Part shown: positions 22,282 through 33,830 of the stretch, piece after piece
Layout of the letters: each line of letters starts with the position of its first letter
Position numbering within the stretch: position 1 is the first letter of the stretch
Assembly (NCBI RefSeq): GCF_027579695.1
Contig: NC_083577.1
Location: forward strand, 43,254,198 to 43,318,197
DNA length: 64,000 nt
Reading direction: 5' to 3'
Origin: Neoarius graeffei
Taxonomy: Eukaryota; Chordata; Actinopteri; Siluriformes; Ariidae
Translations under genes and position numbers: made by a program
The notes under the pieces: model-generated
The model's database searches: none
Told to the model about the DNA's origin: nothing
Seen by the model: the letters and a program-made list of their open reading frames with translations, nothing else

Positions 22282-22462
22282 AGGGGTCTATATGGAATGG
22301 GTTTTTGAGAAAAATGGTGTCTGGAGGATACAATCGTAAGAACGCACCCCCTCGTAAGGAGAGGAAGAAAGGAATAGATCCAGCAACTCAAGTTGAAGGT
22401 CAACTCAACTGAGCATTCAAGATATCAAATCAACAGCAATATGAAATTACAAGTTCACAGCC

Positions 22463-22841
22463 GGGGCGGCGCGGTGGTGTAGTGGTTAGCGCTGTCGCCT
22501 CACAGCAAGAAGGTCCGGGTTCGAGCCCTGTGGCCGGCGAGGGCCTTTCTGTGTGGAGTTTGCATGTTCTCCCCGTGTCTGCGTGGGTTTCCTCCGGGTG
22601 CTCCGGTTTCCCCCACAGTCCAAAGACATGCAGGTTAGGTTAACTGGTGACTCTAAATTGACCGTAGGTGTGAATGTGAGTGTGAATGGTTGTCTGTGTC
22701 TATGTGTCAGCCCTGTGATGACCTGGCGACTTGTCCAGGGTGTACCCCGCCTTTCGCCCATAGTCAGCTGGGATAGGCTCCAGCTTGCCTGCGACCCTGT
22801 AGAACAGGATAAAGCGGCTAGAGATAATGAGATGAGATGAG
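22463..22841 (+). mobile_element. V-SINE inside the LINE 3' part
   Basis: Perfect 12-bp target duplication AAGTTCACAGCC (22451-22462, 22842-22853). Confidence 0.97.
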
Positions 22842-23090
22842 AAGTTCACAGCCAATTCAAGAGTTTTATCATCTACAGTTTCTCAAGTATTTGGCCCATG
22901 TCTGCTGTATGGAAAATGACACAACACAAAAGCAAGTTCTGTTTGACAGACGCACTTCAAATAGACTTTGGAGAAAAGTTGAAGACCTTCTGGGAGTGGA
23001 CCAGCAACAAGCAAGTAAGGCGATGATGGACAAAATGAACTTCAAGTGTCTATTGGAACAACAGTTCCAATGACGCCCCAAGGCCGATCT

Positions 23091-24012
23091 CGTGCCATGC
23101 GGGAAAATATGATATTTGTTTTGTATTATGCTTGTTTACCATTAGCACTTTATTACCATATTGCTTAATATTGGTTCTATTAATTTGTTTGAAATAGACA
23201 TTGACAAAGAATAGTTTGTTCTTTTTCACCCAGAGCATTTCATTCCTTAAAAAAATAAAGTCTTGGTGTTGCTACATTCGGTAAAACACAGAAAGCATAC
23301 TTAGCTCAGAATGCTGTCAGTGCCCTGCTTGTAACAAGATGCCATGGATGCAAGCTCTCTTACTCCCAGAAATAGATAAAATATGCAAGACATGTAACCC
23401 CATCGAGGCCACCCTGTGGCCATGAGGTTTAGCACACTGCAGGAGTTCCCCTCCCATGTGCACTCTTTAGGACACAAATTATTTTGGGGGTTTTAACATT
23501 TTATTCACTTACTCCAGTAGTAAATCAGAGTGATAGCATCAACAAACAATACAGGAAAGGTACTTCAGTTATGAAAAGTCTTGGCTTATTTCCAGCCTAT
23601 GTTTATTTCTCAGTTTTTCATCTAAAAGCTTTTTTTTTTGTAATTGTAAAGCAATCTTTGGTGTGAGAAAGGCACAAGATAATTTGAACCAATTACTATT
23701 TTTATTAAAGCATATTTAGTAATTATTGCTATGAGTTATTCCACAACTACAGTGAATGTAATAGCAAATGTATTTAGTTCCAAGAGCTGATGTACTTGTA
23801 AATCTGACTTTAAATAAGATGAAAAGGTATGCATCAGCGTGCAATTAACTAACACCTTTTTTATTAATAGCACTATAAATTAACAGTTAGTACATTAAAT
23901 CACAATCAACGTTTATGAACCATTAGAAATGCACATGGTTTCTCCTCTCCATTTTCACCCTGTTGTTTAAGGTATAATTAGATCAATATTATCACAAATG
24001 CAAGCAAAGATC
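23091..24012. other. LINE 3' flank and intergenic sequence
   Basis: A possible LINE 3' tail extends to an A-rich AATAAAG near 23260. Beyond that, no gene is recognised up to the commd6 3' UTR. Confidence 0.5.
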
Positions 24013-24018
24013 TTTATT
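24013..24018 (-). promoter_or_regulatory. commd6 polyadenylation signal (candidate)
   Basis: AATAAA on the minus strand 217 bp after the commd6 stop codon; another AATAAA lies on the 3'-distant side of neighbouring T-rich sequence only on the opposite reading. A second minus-strand AATAAA is at 24024-24029. Confidence 0.5.
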
Positions 24019-24234
24019 CAAATTTTATTCAGTGGTTTATAACAAGTTATTTTGGAAAGCACATTCAAAATGAAATAAACTTCAGGGCAAATACAGCATA
24101 GTTAAATATCCCTCTATGGGTAAGTCAAATACCACACATACGGTACATACCAAAAGAGTTTAAATGTAAACAGTTAGTAAATACTGAAAGGCTACAGACC
24201 AGAATAGAAACGGTGAACATTTGGAGCTGAACTC

Positions 24235-24291
24235 TTACACAGTTTCCAAAACAGAAGCAATTTCTTTGAACTGTCTGTAGAAGTTCTGGTT

Positions 24292-24354
<63 letters not shown>

Positions 24355-27300
24355 TAAATCACTTTAGTCTGCCTACATCAACTGAAGGGCATTAAATAAT
24401 GAAAGCAATTTTAGCAAACCTGGAACTGAAGTACTGTCATCTCAAAGGACTTGTAGGAAATCCCTCCAGATGTGTCTGCAATTTTCATCAGGATGCAGAT
24501 GTAGGGAGAGTTGAGCGAGCGACATGTGTCAGAGCTCACAGCCATTCCCAGCTTCCACTGGATATCTACCAGCTATAAGTGAACAGTTTTTCTTACACAC
24601 ACTTGCTTTTACCACAAGATAACAGATTTTACTACTCTAAAACAAGTCCATGTGTCAAACTCAAGGTAGTAGTACCTACTATACAACATTTTCACTCTAG
24701 GCCTGTAATATCTAGATTCATACCAGACCTCAGTCTGAGATCTTTAGAGTCAATGACTGACTCAAAATCCTAAAAATGTATTAGCCACTGAAGAGACCTG
24801 CCAACATGTGGAAAAAAGAAGCTGATGGAGTGCAAACACAACAGAGACAGGAGACTAAGGATATGCAAGTTCTTAGCAGAGAGATGTCCATGCAAGCTCT
24901 TCATAAATCATTTCCTTAAAATTATACATTTTTGATGTTCAAAAAATGAAGATTGTTTTATTAATTGGCATATTAATTGGTATAATGAATGCTATCACCT
25001 AATTTTTCATACAGCTGAATAAGCTTTTGTAAAAAACTTTATTTCCACATAAGTGACCTACATTCAGAATCTAGGGCAATATGGTGTTAATCAATAAAGT
25101 AAATGAAAAATAAAGAACATTAGTTTATGGTCCTTAAAGGACTCAGAAAATGTTGCTGTGGCCCAGGAAAAATCTGAGTTTATGACCCCTGATATATGGA
25201 ATTATTATGTGATTAAAGCAGAGAGCTACCTGCCCAATGCTGGCCACAGCCTGTGCCTCCTGTTGTGCTTGTACAAGAGAGCCATGTTCAGTCCAAAGCT
25301 GGTGCATGACTTGTAAAGCTGATTTGGTCCATTTAGAACTACAATCTCCTAATTTAGTGACCAGACCATCAGCAGTGAGTTTCGTCTTTGCAGCTGATCT
25401 ACAACAAAAGGCAATTATGTAAAAGGTTAGGAAACACAAACATTTACTAATATCAGTAAGCTTTATATTTACAGGCATACCAAATAAATCAACAAACTTG
25501 TTACAAGCACCAAAAAGACTTTTGTTCATGTTTAATAACCTATATACACTCACCGGCCACTTTATTCAGTACACCCATACACTTCTTGTTTTATGCAGTT
25601 CTCTAATCAGCCAATCCCTTGACAGCAGCACAATGCATAAAATCATGCAACTACAAATCAAGAGTTTCAGTTTGAAAAAAAAGAAATGGGAAAAATTGTA
25701 ATCTTTGTGACTTTCACTGTGGCATGGGTGTTGGTTTGAGCCAGAGGGACTGGTTTGAGTATTCAGAAACTGCTGATCTCCTGGGGTTTTCACACACAAC
25801 AATCTCTAGAGTTTATACAGAATGGTTCGAAAAACAAAAACACTGAGTGAGTGACAGTTCTGTGGGTGGAAACAAACGCCTTGTTGATAAGAGAGGTCAG
25901 AGGAAAATGGCCAGATTGGTTCAAGCTGCCAGAAAGGATATAGTAACTCATATAATCACTCTTTACAACTGTGGTGAGCAGAAAAGCATCTCAGCATGCA
26001 ACAGGAGAAGACCACATTGGGTTCCACTCCTGCAGCCAAGAACAGGAACCTTAGAATCAAGAACAATTTCCTATTAAAAGTGGCTGGTGAGTGTATATCA
26101 GTATGAAATTCTGCCTCACAAAATTCAAGCAACCAAAGACTATGATTTACTCATTGGGAAAATCATAAGCAAGTTTATTTGCTTGCTATCCGCATTTTAT
26201 GCATGATATGTCTAACACTGCTTTGAATCTAGTAGACGGGACACATATAATAAGGACTACCCGGAATTTCATGACATTCAGATATACTTCACCTAAAATT
26301 AAATGACAACAGCCTGATAATGTCCTGAATAGCTTTCCAGTCAAGGTTTATCCCAGTTGTTTGAAATTTCTGTTGAATAACCAGATATTAACAGTAAGTA
26401 TGGAGAAACATGTTCAGTGTTGCAAAACAGTGAAGAATGGAGATGTAGCTGTGGTGCCCAACTGACCTGGTAGTTTTCCACTAAATCTACTGCACTACGC
26501 TTTCCTTCAAGATGAAGCAGAATCTCATGACACTGGAACAATAAAAAAAAATGGAGGTCAGATTTATACTCAATAAAAATATACAATATATGGCCAAATG
26601 TACAGTATGTGAAAATCTAACCACCACACCAATACATGGAACTTTCAAACACCATTGCCATAAAAGTTGGAAGTATGGGATGTCTTTGTATTTTGCAGCA
26701 TTACAATTTCCCATTCACTGGAACTAAGTGGCCCAAACATGTTCCAGCATGACAATACAGTTCCATGAAGTCATGGTTTGCAGATGTTGGTGTGGAAGAA
26801 CTTGAATGGTCCAAGCCTTGACCTGCACTGAACACCTTTGGGGTGAGCTGGAACACTGATTGCACACCAGGCCTTTTTTGTCCAACATGAGTGCTTGACC
26901 TCACTAATGGCCTTATGACTGAATATCGCAAATCCCCACAGCCACATGTCAAAATCTAGTGTAAAAGCCTTTGCAAATGAACGAAGGCTGTTATAGCACC
27001 AAAGGGGGAAACAACTCCATATTAATGCAAAAGATTTTGGAATGGGATGTTTAACATGCAAATCTGGTTTTGATGGTCAGGTGTCCACTATACAGTGTAT
27101 GATTATACAATAAATGAATCGGACTCATTATATAAACTGTGCAAAAACACAATACACTTAGTGCTTACTGTATCTTCAAACACTTCTGATGGCAATTTCC
27201 CAATGTTCTCAACTACAGCCACATCTGGAAAGAAATAATAATAATTTGAATTCACAGTCCATCAGGCCAAGACCAGCTCTCTGAATGTTGCAATTTATAA

Positions 27301-27621
27301 TATGTTTAATTAATGTTAAAATTACAGTGCATGTAGCTGTTAGAGATTAATCAGACTCAGGGTGTTTACACAAAAGAAAAGTGCCATTGCAAATAGTCGA
27401 TATAACTGTGCAAATAATATTAGTCTATAGTAATAAAGCTACGCGTTAAAATTTTGAAATATTTTACAATCGCCATATTATATCCAGCAGGCATTTTCTA
27501 ACTTTGCCCTACTGCGATACAAATTACAGCTGACAGTGATACAAACACAACATCCAAGGCTTACTGAAGGTATATTTAATACAAAGTTCTTATTTACAAA
27601 CTCACCAGATGATAGCTCCAT
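24235..27621 (-). CDS. commd6: COMM domain-containing protein 6, complete
   Basis: COMMD6 is a subunit of the COMMD ring of the Commander endosomal recycling complex and is linked to NF-kappaB control. Seven coding exons in transcript order: 27606-27621, 27169-27224, 26467-26532, 26293-26369, 25230-25398, 24420-24572, 24235-24285. Phases match, giving 195 aa. Residues 1-120 form the helical N-terminal half (VVENIGKLPSEVFEDT, HEILLHLEGK, FQTTGINLDWKAIQDIIRLL, WTKSALQVMHQLW). The COMM domain covers the last 67 residues: LVDIQWKLGMAVSSDTCRSL, then FEMTVLQFQNFYRQFKEIAS and the final VLETV. Human COMMD6 (85 aa) keeps only the COMM domain, so this is the ancestral full form. The identification is firm. 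The start is the first ATG in a short first exon. A 0.55-kb MITE lies between exons 4 and 5, and a Tc1 remnant between exons 2 and 3. Confidence 0.94.
24297..24352. repeat. (GA)n microsatellite
   Basis: The GA run lies immediately upstream (minus strand: CT-rich) of the last commd6 exon and forms the extended polypyrimidine tract of that intron's acceptor. Confidence 0.95.
25543..26096. mobile_element. non-autonomous DNA transposon in commd6 intron 4
   Basis: Ends TATACACTCACCGGCCACTT and the inverse of TATACACTCACCAGCCACTT form terminal repeats with a TA target. It is a well-known fish repeat end (GGCCACTTTATT). The interior carries transposase-like scraps (KMARLVQAARKDIVTHI) with no long frame. 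Confidence 0.8.
26589..27096 (+). mobile_element. deleted Tc1-like element in commd6 intron 2
   Basis: Left end TATGGCCAAATGTACAGTAT and right end GGTCAGGTGTCCAC are typical of a fish Tc1 family. The interior holds C-terminal transposase scraps in several frames (FADVGVEELEW, DLTNGLMTEYRK, AVIAPKGETTPY). Confidence 0.7.
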
Positions 27622-28205
27622 CCTCAGCACGGATGCTACCAAAAAGACTGCATTCAACAAATCGCTTCAAGATTGTAAACTTATAAAAGTCGTAGAGTTT
27701 CTTTAAAAAAAGAAAACATTTTGTTAGTTTAATTAACAATATTTTAAAAATAACCCTTGCTGCATTTCAGGTCTTCCTGGCTAAGCTGACAAAAAAAAAA
27801 AAAGAATTACTTCCGCATACGTCATTGCGTCCTCTCCTCATTGATTGGATGAAATTGTAATTCCTAAAAGGTTGCAAGTAAATTCCTGTAGAGCAAAGAT
27901 GCCTTCAAAAATAATGAAATTAAACATTTCTACATTAAAATAAGCTAATGTAGAGTAGTAAACACTAACAAATGAATTAAAGTCAATATTTGGTAGACGA
28001 CCCTTTGCTTAAAAAGGTACAGTTTGTGCAGTTTTATTTATAAGGAAATTAAGCTGGTAGGTTTTTTTTTTTTTTTTTTTTTTGGGGGGGGTTTGTCTTC
28101 AAGTAGTTTATTAGGTTTATGGCGCCATCTACTGGGCCAAGCTGTCTTTTCTACTATTTCTCCCTCAAATAATAATAATGAGAAGAGAAGCAGAATAAAC
28201 ATTTA
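27622..28205 (-). promoter_or_regulatory. commd6 upstream region (inferred)
   Basis: Holds the presumed 5' UTR and promoter of commd6. TACGTCATTGCGTCC near 27818 is a CRE-like motif and ATTGATTGG (27840) contains a CCAAT-type box on the minus strand. T- and G-runs lie at 28061-28089. Confidence 0.35.
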
Positions 28206-28215
28206 AAAAAAATCC

Positions 28216-28585
28216 GGGCGGCACGGTGGTGGTTAGCGCTGTCGCCTCACAGCAAGAAGGTCCTGGGTTCGAGCCCCGGGGCCGACGAGGGCCTTTCTGT
28301 GTGGAGTTTGCATGTTCTCCCCGTGTCCGCGTGGGTTTCCTCCGGGTGCTCCGGTTTCCCCCACAGTCCAAAGACATGCAGGTTAGGTTAACTGGTGACT
28401 CTAAATTGACCGTAGGTGTGAATGTGAGTGTGAATGGTTGTCTGTGTCTATGTGTCAGCCCTGTGATGACCTGGCGACTTGTCCAGGGTGTACCCCGCCT
28501 TTCGCCCGTAGTCAGCTGGGATAGGCTCCAGCTTGCCTGCGACCCTGTAGAAGGATAAAGCGGCTAGAGATAATGAGATGAGATG
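28216..28585 (+). mobile_element. V-SINE with A-box deletion
   Basis: Flanked by AAAAATCC. Five bases are missing in the A-box (GGTGGTGGTTAGC instead of GGTGGTGTAGTGGTTAGC). Otherwise it is full length and close to the young consensus. Confidence 0.95.
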
Positions 28586-28638
28586 AAAAATCCACTAACG
28601 TAATTTGTTAGTTAAGATAAATGTTAGTTAAGATGAAT

Positions 28639-28827
28639 GTTTTCCATACATTTATCTTGGACAAGGATAATCCAGTGGATTTCTCACGTTTATTTTTGTT
28701 AGACCTGTCCTGACCTGCCAGGTCTTTAAATTTTTATGTGGAGTCATAATGTGTTTTTTTTCTTTCCAGCATGAAACTTTTATGTACAGTGCTTATTTTC
28801 TCTGTTTAACACGTTAAAAGTACAAAT
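28639..28827. repeat. direct repeat, left copy, upstream of grtp1
   Basis: About 190 bp, from TTTTCCATACATTTATCTTG to CACGTTAAAAGTACAAAT, repeated in the same orientation at 29638-29833 with few differences. The two copies bracket grtp1 exon 1. Confidence 0.9.
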
Positions 28828-28962
28828 GTGCTTTATGAGCTTTTAGATTTTATATTATTAAGATTTTTAAAGCATTATGATACTGAAATACTGGTCTGCG
28901 TGAAAAGAAACGTTGCAAGATACTGTACATCTGTACTGGGCGCTTAAACCAGAATATATATT

Positions 28963-28983
28963 GGGGGGGGGGGGGGGGGGGGG
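28963..28983. repeat. poly-G tract
   Basis: About 20 consecutive G residues upstream of grtp1. Confidence 0.95.
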
Positions 28984-29206
28984 TGCTGAAACCCGAATAT
29001 ACTTCCCAACATATGTGTATTACACAAACTACTAAACAGTGGCTTATGTCCCTATCTCGAGCTGTATAAATTCAATGTGAGACTCATTGTAAGTGCTAGA
29101 GCTGGGTGATGTGTTCATTTGCATAGTGGGCGTGGCTTGTGTAATTATATACCAGGCGCATCTGCAGGTAAAGGTGAAACGTGAAGTTTGGTGAAAGTGA
29201 AGGGAG

Positions 29207-32200
29207 ATGAATCCCCCAGTGGATTATGGCGCTACTGAAGGTGGCATTTCCAACAGAAAACCGAGGTAGGTTTTGCATTTTATCATTTAGATACCTGATT
29301 TTATCTTTTCTGCTCGGTAAGGGTCATTACCTGTGTGTCAGGTGATCATCTCTCGAGTATCAGTAATTATTTTATTGTGGTTAATTTAATATGGGCCTTT
29401 GTTGTTAATCTTTAGCTATAACAAGTAGTATTTACTTAAAGTACTATCTTCACTCAAGCTGAATTGTATTATATGTCATTAATACTTCTCAATGAACAAA
29501 TTTCGAAAAACCTATTCAAATATTATTATACCGGACTTCTATGTCAAAGGACACCTTTAAATTTCAGAACTGAACAGTGGCTCTGTGTTATTCTTCAGTA
29601 TTTGGAGTGTGGGATAAATGCTGGGCATTGAGTTCAAGTTTTCCATACATTTATCTTGGACAAGGATAATCCAGTGGATTTCTAACATTTATTTTTGTTA
29701 GACCTGTCCTGACCTGCCAGGTTTTTAAATTTTTATGTGGAGTCATGTGTTTGGGTTTTTTTTTTTCTTTCTAGCATGAAACTTCTTATGTACAGTGCTT
29801 ATTTTTTTCTGTTTAACACGTTAAAAGTACAAATTTTTCTTTTTGTGTATTTGCCATATCCCCAAATGAAGAAAAAACAAATAGTGCAACTGATATTGTG
29901 CAGCTTTTTCTTTTACTTCTCTTTTTTTTGTGATAATCCTCCCCCCCCCCCCCCCCCCTCCCCTTCTTTATTTCTACTTCAGTTTTTGGCCTGTATAAGA
30001 GAACTTTTATAATGATAAATTCTTATCATTCTTATAAAACATGCTTTTCTTTTCAAGGTTTGACTAAACCATAGGTGTCAAAATATCTGGGACCTCTGAT
30101 TTTTCTTACCTATAGAGTAGACAAGTATGGATTTGAGCATTCTGAAGATTTTAACCATGAAACCTATGAGGAAATGATGTCTCAGTATTTACCAGTGCTT
30201 GCTCGAAGATCAGAAAAGTGGTCAAAGCTTTTAAAAGAGAACAACAAAGTGGATAAGAATCTGAAAGGTAAGCTTGGCACACTCCCACAATGAGCTCCAT
30301 TTTGTTAAGTTTTTTTTTTTTAAATATATTTTTAATGGTCACGTAAACACATTTTCTCATTACTGAGTGGCAGTATGTTCATTATTGGCAGTGAAGAGGT
30401 ATGTCAGGAAAGGCATCCCCAGCAAGCACCGTACTCTGATCTGGATGGCTGCCAGTGGAGCCCAGCGGTATCTGGAGATGAACAGTGGTTATTACCACTC
30501 TCTCCTCAAGGTTCACCATGACCCCACACTGGAAGCGACAATACGCACTGGTCAGTCTCCTCCTTTTCTCTTTCAGATGAGCAACATTGTTGTAATCAGC
30601 CAAGCATCGGAGTCATTTTAGTTGAAGCCAACACTGACGCAGTCATGTCACCTACCAGACTTGCACAGAACTTTCCCAGACAACATTCAGTTCCATGACA
30701 CCTCCCAGCCCTGTTTACTGAAGGCTCTGTGTAATGTTCTCTTGGCATATGGACACCATAATAAGGATGTTGGATACTGTCAGGTACAATGCTAGTACAC
30801 TAATCCTATGTTTATTTTTGCATATTGGTTGCATTCAAGAAAGTATTTACATCATTCTTAATAGGTTTCTAGTCATTCAGCCTTAACAGTATTTCCTAAA
30901 TCAATAATGTGGCAAAACTTGCTCCACTGTAAATATTTGTAGTGTCAACTTACTGTGGCTTTTTTTTTCCTGTTTTCAAGGGAATGAACTTTATCGCAGG
31001 ATACCTGCTTATCATAACTAAAGATGAAGAAAAGTCCTTCTGGTTAATGGACGCATTGCTTGGTAGAATCTTACCTGGTCAGTGTTTTGTTTTTTTTAAA
31101 TCCCTTAAACCCATAGTTAACTTTCTCACCACACACTGGCATTCCATTCCACCAGTGGAATGATAATCAACTTGGAGATTTTCAGTCAGTATAAACGGGT
31201 GAATTATTTTAGTGCTGCAAGTATAATAACTATAATAAGATTAGTCAGGACACTACTGAGTTTCTGTATGTATAGTATCTTGACCCTGTACTTACAGGGC
31301 CATAGAAACTTGGAGGGGTGTGAAGCCCCTGCTGGGTGAACAATTCACACCTGTCCATACAGAGATCCTCATCCTTTATTTAACCAGGTGTTTTATAAAA
31401 AAAAAAAACCCTCAGGGAGACTGAAGTTTCTTTATCAAGAGTGACCCAGCCAAGAGAGAAACAGATTGTACAACTACAGCTTTTTTTGGGGGGGGGCCCT
31501 CTGATAAAGAGTTAAAGGTAGACTGCCATTCAGATTTTAAGTATAGGTCATAAAAAGAACTTTCCCTGACACCCAATTATTTTTGTTTAGTGGACCAAAA
31601 GCTACTGCATCCAAATTATAGACTTACTATTTTATTTTTTTTAACGTGGCCCTAAATTCTCCACTATTTTTTCCTGCTTCACCATGACCCAATTCAAGAT
31701 ACTAGGTCATGCATCACATGGTAGGCTTTCCCTGTTCGTACAAGGTATTGTGGGATACAAATCTGAAACAACAGGAGAGAAAAATGGAGAACGTGAGTGT
31801 GCAAATGAAATATGAAAGACTGACTACAGTAATGGAAAGCGAGAAGCAAAAACGTTTTGTGAAAACGCAGAACCAAACTAATAAATATCGGCAGTCAGCG
31901 AGCACCTCGGCATGATCAGCTGTTCGTTTAGCAACAGAATGATGGAACTGTCAGTGCACAGTCAAGGTAAACCTGTAGATGGCAGTAATGCAACACTGGA
32001 TGCCAGCTGCTGTAAAACCCAAAAGAAGAAGCAGGTAAGCATGCGCACATGGACTTCCTCTGTCTGCTTGACTGCATGAAGCGAGCAATTTCATGCATAT
32101 TATATGCTCAGGAATCCCCTCAAATTAAATAACTTCCCAGCTACAGAATGGCCTGGGTGTTTTTTTTTTTTTTGGAGATATTACAGAAACGCATCACTGT

Positions 32201-33339
32201 CAACTTCAGTGGGAACTAAATTTCACCAATTTTATGAAATTGAAAGGCCATCTAGTTTTAAAGGAACACAAGTGTCTTTGAACCTAATTAATTCCATCAC
32301 ATTTGTAATATGAGTGATTGATTTACTCCAGACAATTGCCACATTGTATTTCAAAGACATTTCTACCAAAAACTCGCTTTTAAAGCAAGTCTAAGTCTTA
32401 TGACTATAAAATCTTGACAAAGTCCATTATGATTTTATTCAGCAGGACACCATTTAGATTTTATGAAATGGGTTTTCTGTTCTTTTCTTGGTCCAGGAAA
32501 ATATGTTGACATTCTGTCAAGTAATAATTGCACACAGGTTCAAAACATTGTAATATTCCTCTGTGATTAGATGCAAATGTAAAATGCTCGTCTGTAACCC
32601 AGATTACTACACACCGGCCATGCTGGGTCTAAAGACAGACCAGGAAGTTCTTGGAGAGTTGGTGAAGACTAAGGTGCCTGCAGTGTGGCAGGCCATGACT
32701 CAACACAATGTGATGTGGGGCATGGTGGTCTCAAGGTGGTTTATTTGCCTTTACATTGATGTCCTTCCTATGGAGGTGAGGAAAGATTTGCAAATGTACT
32801 TTGAACTTTCAAATTAGCAGAAAGTAAATATTTATCTAAAACAAGCAGCATTAAATGCCATATTTCTAAAATGAAATAAATACCTCTTGCCAGACAGTGC
32901 TGCGAATATGGGATTGTCTGTTCTACGAGGGCTCGAAGATCCTGTTCCGTGTGGCCCTTACATTGATTCATCATCATCAGAAACTAATCCTGCAGGCGCA
33001 AAACTTTCCAGCCATCTATGAATGTTTCAAACAAATCACGCATGGGGAGTTTGTGGAAAACTGTCACGCATTCATGCAGGTAACAGCCATAGTCCTTCTA
33101 AAACCAACCTAAAGTTTGTCATTTATGCTGATAACGGTTAGTTATGAATGATGCAAACTTTTCATTGGCTGTGCATTTTAATTAAGTCTTGTTCACAGCA
33201 TACAGTTGATATCCTACTGATGTGTGACCTTATCTCGCCTCAGAATATCTTTACGGAGCCTGGGAGTCTCTCCATGGCAACAGTCACTAAACTCAGAGAA
33301 ATATGTCGAGAACGCATACAAGCTCAGGACTCTGGATAA
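29207..33339 (+). CDS. grtp1: growth hormone-regulated TBC protein 1, complete
   Basis: GRTP1 is a TBC-domain protein, a predicted GTPase-activating protein for Rab GTPases. Eight exons: 29207-29265, 30116-30267, 30392-30550, 30659-30783, 30981-31077, 32603-32775, 32894-33079, 33244-33339. All have AG/GT junctions and fitting phases, giving 348 aa (human 336). The N-terminal PRVDKYGFEHSEDF matches the family start. The TBC domain begins near residue 70 (VRKGIPSKHRTLIWMAASGA). Its catalytic arginine finger sits in the first motif (IPSKHRTLIW) and the glutamine finger in YCQGMNF at the exon 4/5 junction. Later motifs are LGLKTDQEVLGELV, RWFICLYIDVLP and LRIWDCLFYEG. The C-terminus EPGSLSMATVTKLRE is family-typical. 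It is tail-to-tail with lamp1, as in human. Intron 5 carries repeat R1. Confidence 0.95.
29638..29833. repeat. direct repeat, right copy, in grtp1 intron 1
   Basis: Second copy of the repeat at 28639-28827, about 1.0 kb downstream, inside grtp1 intron 1. Confidence 0.9.
31490..31965. repeat. probable transposon remnant in grtp1 intron 5
   Basis: A lysine- and glutamine-rich frame at 31784-31915 (MENVSVQMKYERLTTVMESE onward) adjoins repeat R1 and stops at once after TSA. It may be the 5' part of the same mobile element, but the family is not recognised. Confidence 0.35.
31966..32285. repeat. dispersed repeat R1, copy 2
   Basis: Direct-orientation match to 78-405. Only these two copies are in the window. 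Confidence 0.7.
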
Positions 33340-33770
33340 TAATGGTGACTGTGTTGGACCAAATTCAACATGAGAAATCTCAAGTCATTAAATGGTTTTC
33401 CTATCATATATATTTTTTTTAAAAACGATTATACTTCTCACTATGAACAATGATTACCACTGTGACTTTACATACAGTAGCTTGCATAACCATAACCCCC
33501 TACCCCTTTCAACTATTCCACACGTCTTAATCTTACCTGTAACTGAAATTGATTTAACTGGAATGGTCATAAATCAGCACAAAAAGCCAGAATACTGAAA
33601 TTGGGGCAAGTTAATTAAAAAAAAATTGGTAAAGTTTGCAAAATTACTTATATAAGATGTGTAATTCTTTTAAAAATTTAATTGTGCAAGTACTCACCCT
33701 GATTACTATTGACCCCCAAAATTTGTTTTTACTGAAAACTATTTACTATCAAATGTCACATGATTAGTTG

Positions 33771-33776
33771 AATAAA
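33771..33776 (+). promoter_or_regulatory. grtp1 polyadenylation signal (candidate)
   Basis: AATAAA 432 bp after the stop codon; the implied 3' UTR is AT-rich and carries no repeat. A V-SINE begins 55 bp further on. Confidence 0.5.
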
Positions 33777-33830
33777 AGTCTACCTGTGTGCAATGATAGT
33801 GTTACATATTTTCACTATATAAATAACACC

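Larger units (their letters stand above)
21123..22289. mobile_element. ISL2EU-like DNA transposon, internally deleted
   Basis: A 1,167-bp insertion in the LINE is flanked by AT on both sides; removing it restores the LINE frame KLETIWNGFLRKMV. Ends are AGACCCCTTCGCAG and the inverse of AGACCCCTTTGCA. A second terminal-repeat block GCGCGCAGCCTGGACTCAAA occurs in both orientations (21168-21187 and about 22224-22243). A THAP-domain exon starts near the left end, and an opposite-strand ORF starts near the right end. AT target duplications and a THAP transposase plus a second, YqaJ-type protein are features of the ISL2EU group. Confidence 0.75.
18707..23090 (+). mobile_element. non-LTR retrotransposon (LINE), broken and nested
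   Basis: Parts in order: the end of an apurinic-type endonuclease (RLDYILGEW, SDHKLVVLDV; 18765-18890); a long linker (19025-19640, with LKKLKNGKCQGSDGVYSEQL); reverse transcriptase (FGFRKNRSTSDAIF, FIDLKAAYD, YADDVVIFS at 20686-20712, FRYLGYEIT); and a C-terminal region (IWNGFLRKMVSGGYNRKNAP at 22290; QKQVLFDRRTS at 22950). Several stops and frameshifts break it. Insertions are a V-SINE at 19956, an AT-flanked DNA element at 21123 and a V-SINE at 22463. The endonuclease resembles proteins often annotated as craniofacial development protein 2-like; I would not fix the clade. Confidence 0.88.

Noticed and set aside
28226-28558. Long open frames (about 60-150 codons) in both directions over V-SINEs, seen at nearly every copy
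   Set aside because: The same frames recur in all copies because they are the SINE sequence itself. They carry no protein domain, and the RNA polymerase III boxes explain the head.
32768-32977. Minus-strand frame over grtp1 exons
   Set aside because: Opposite strand of a well-supported exon; no independent evidence.
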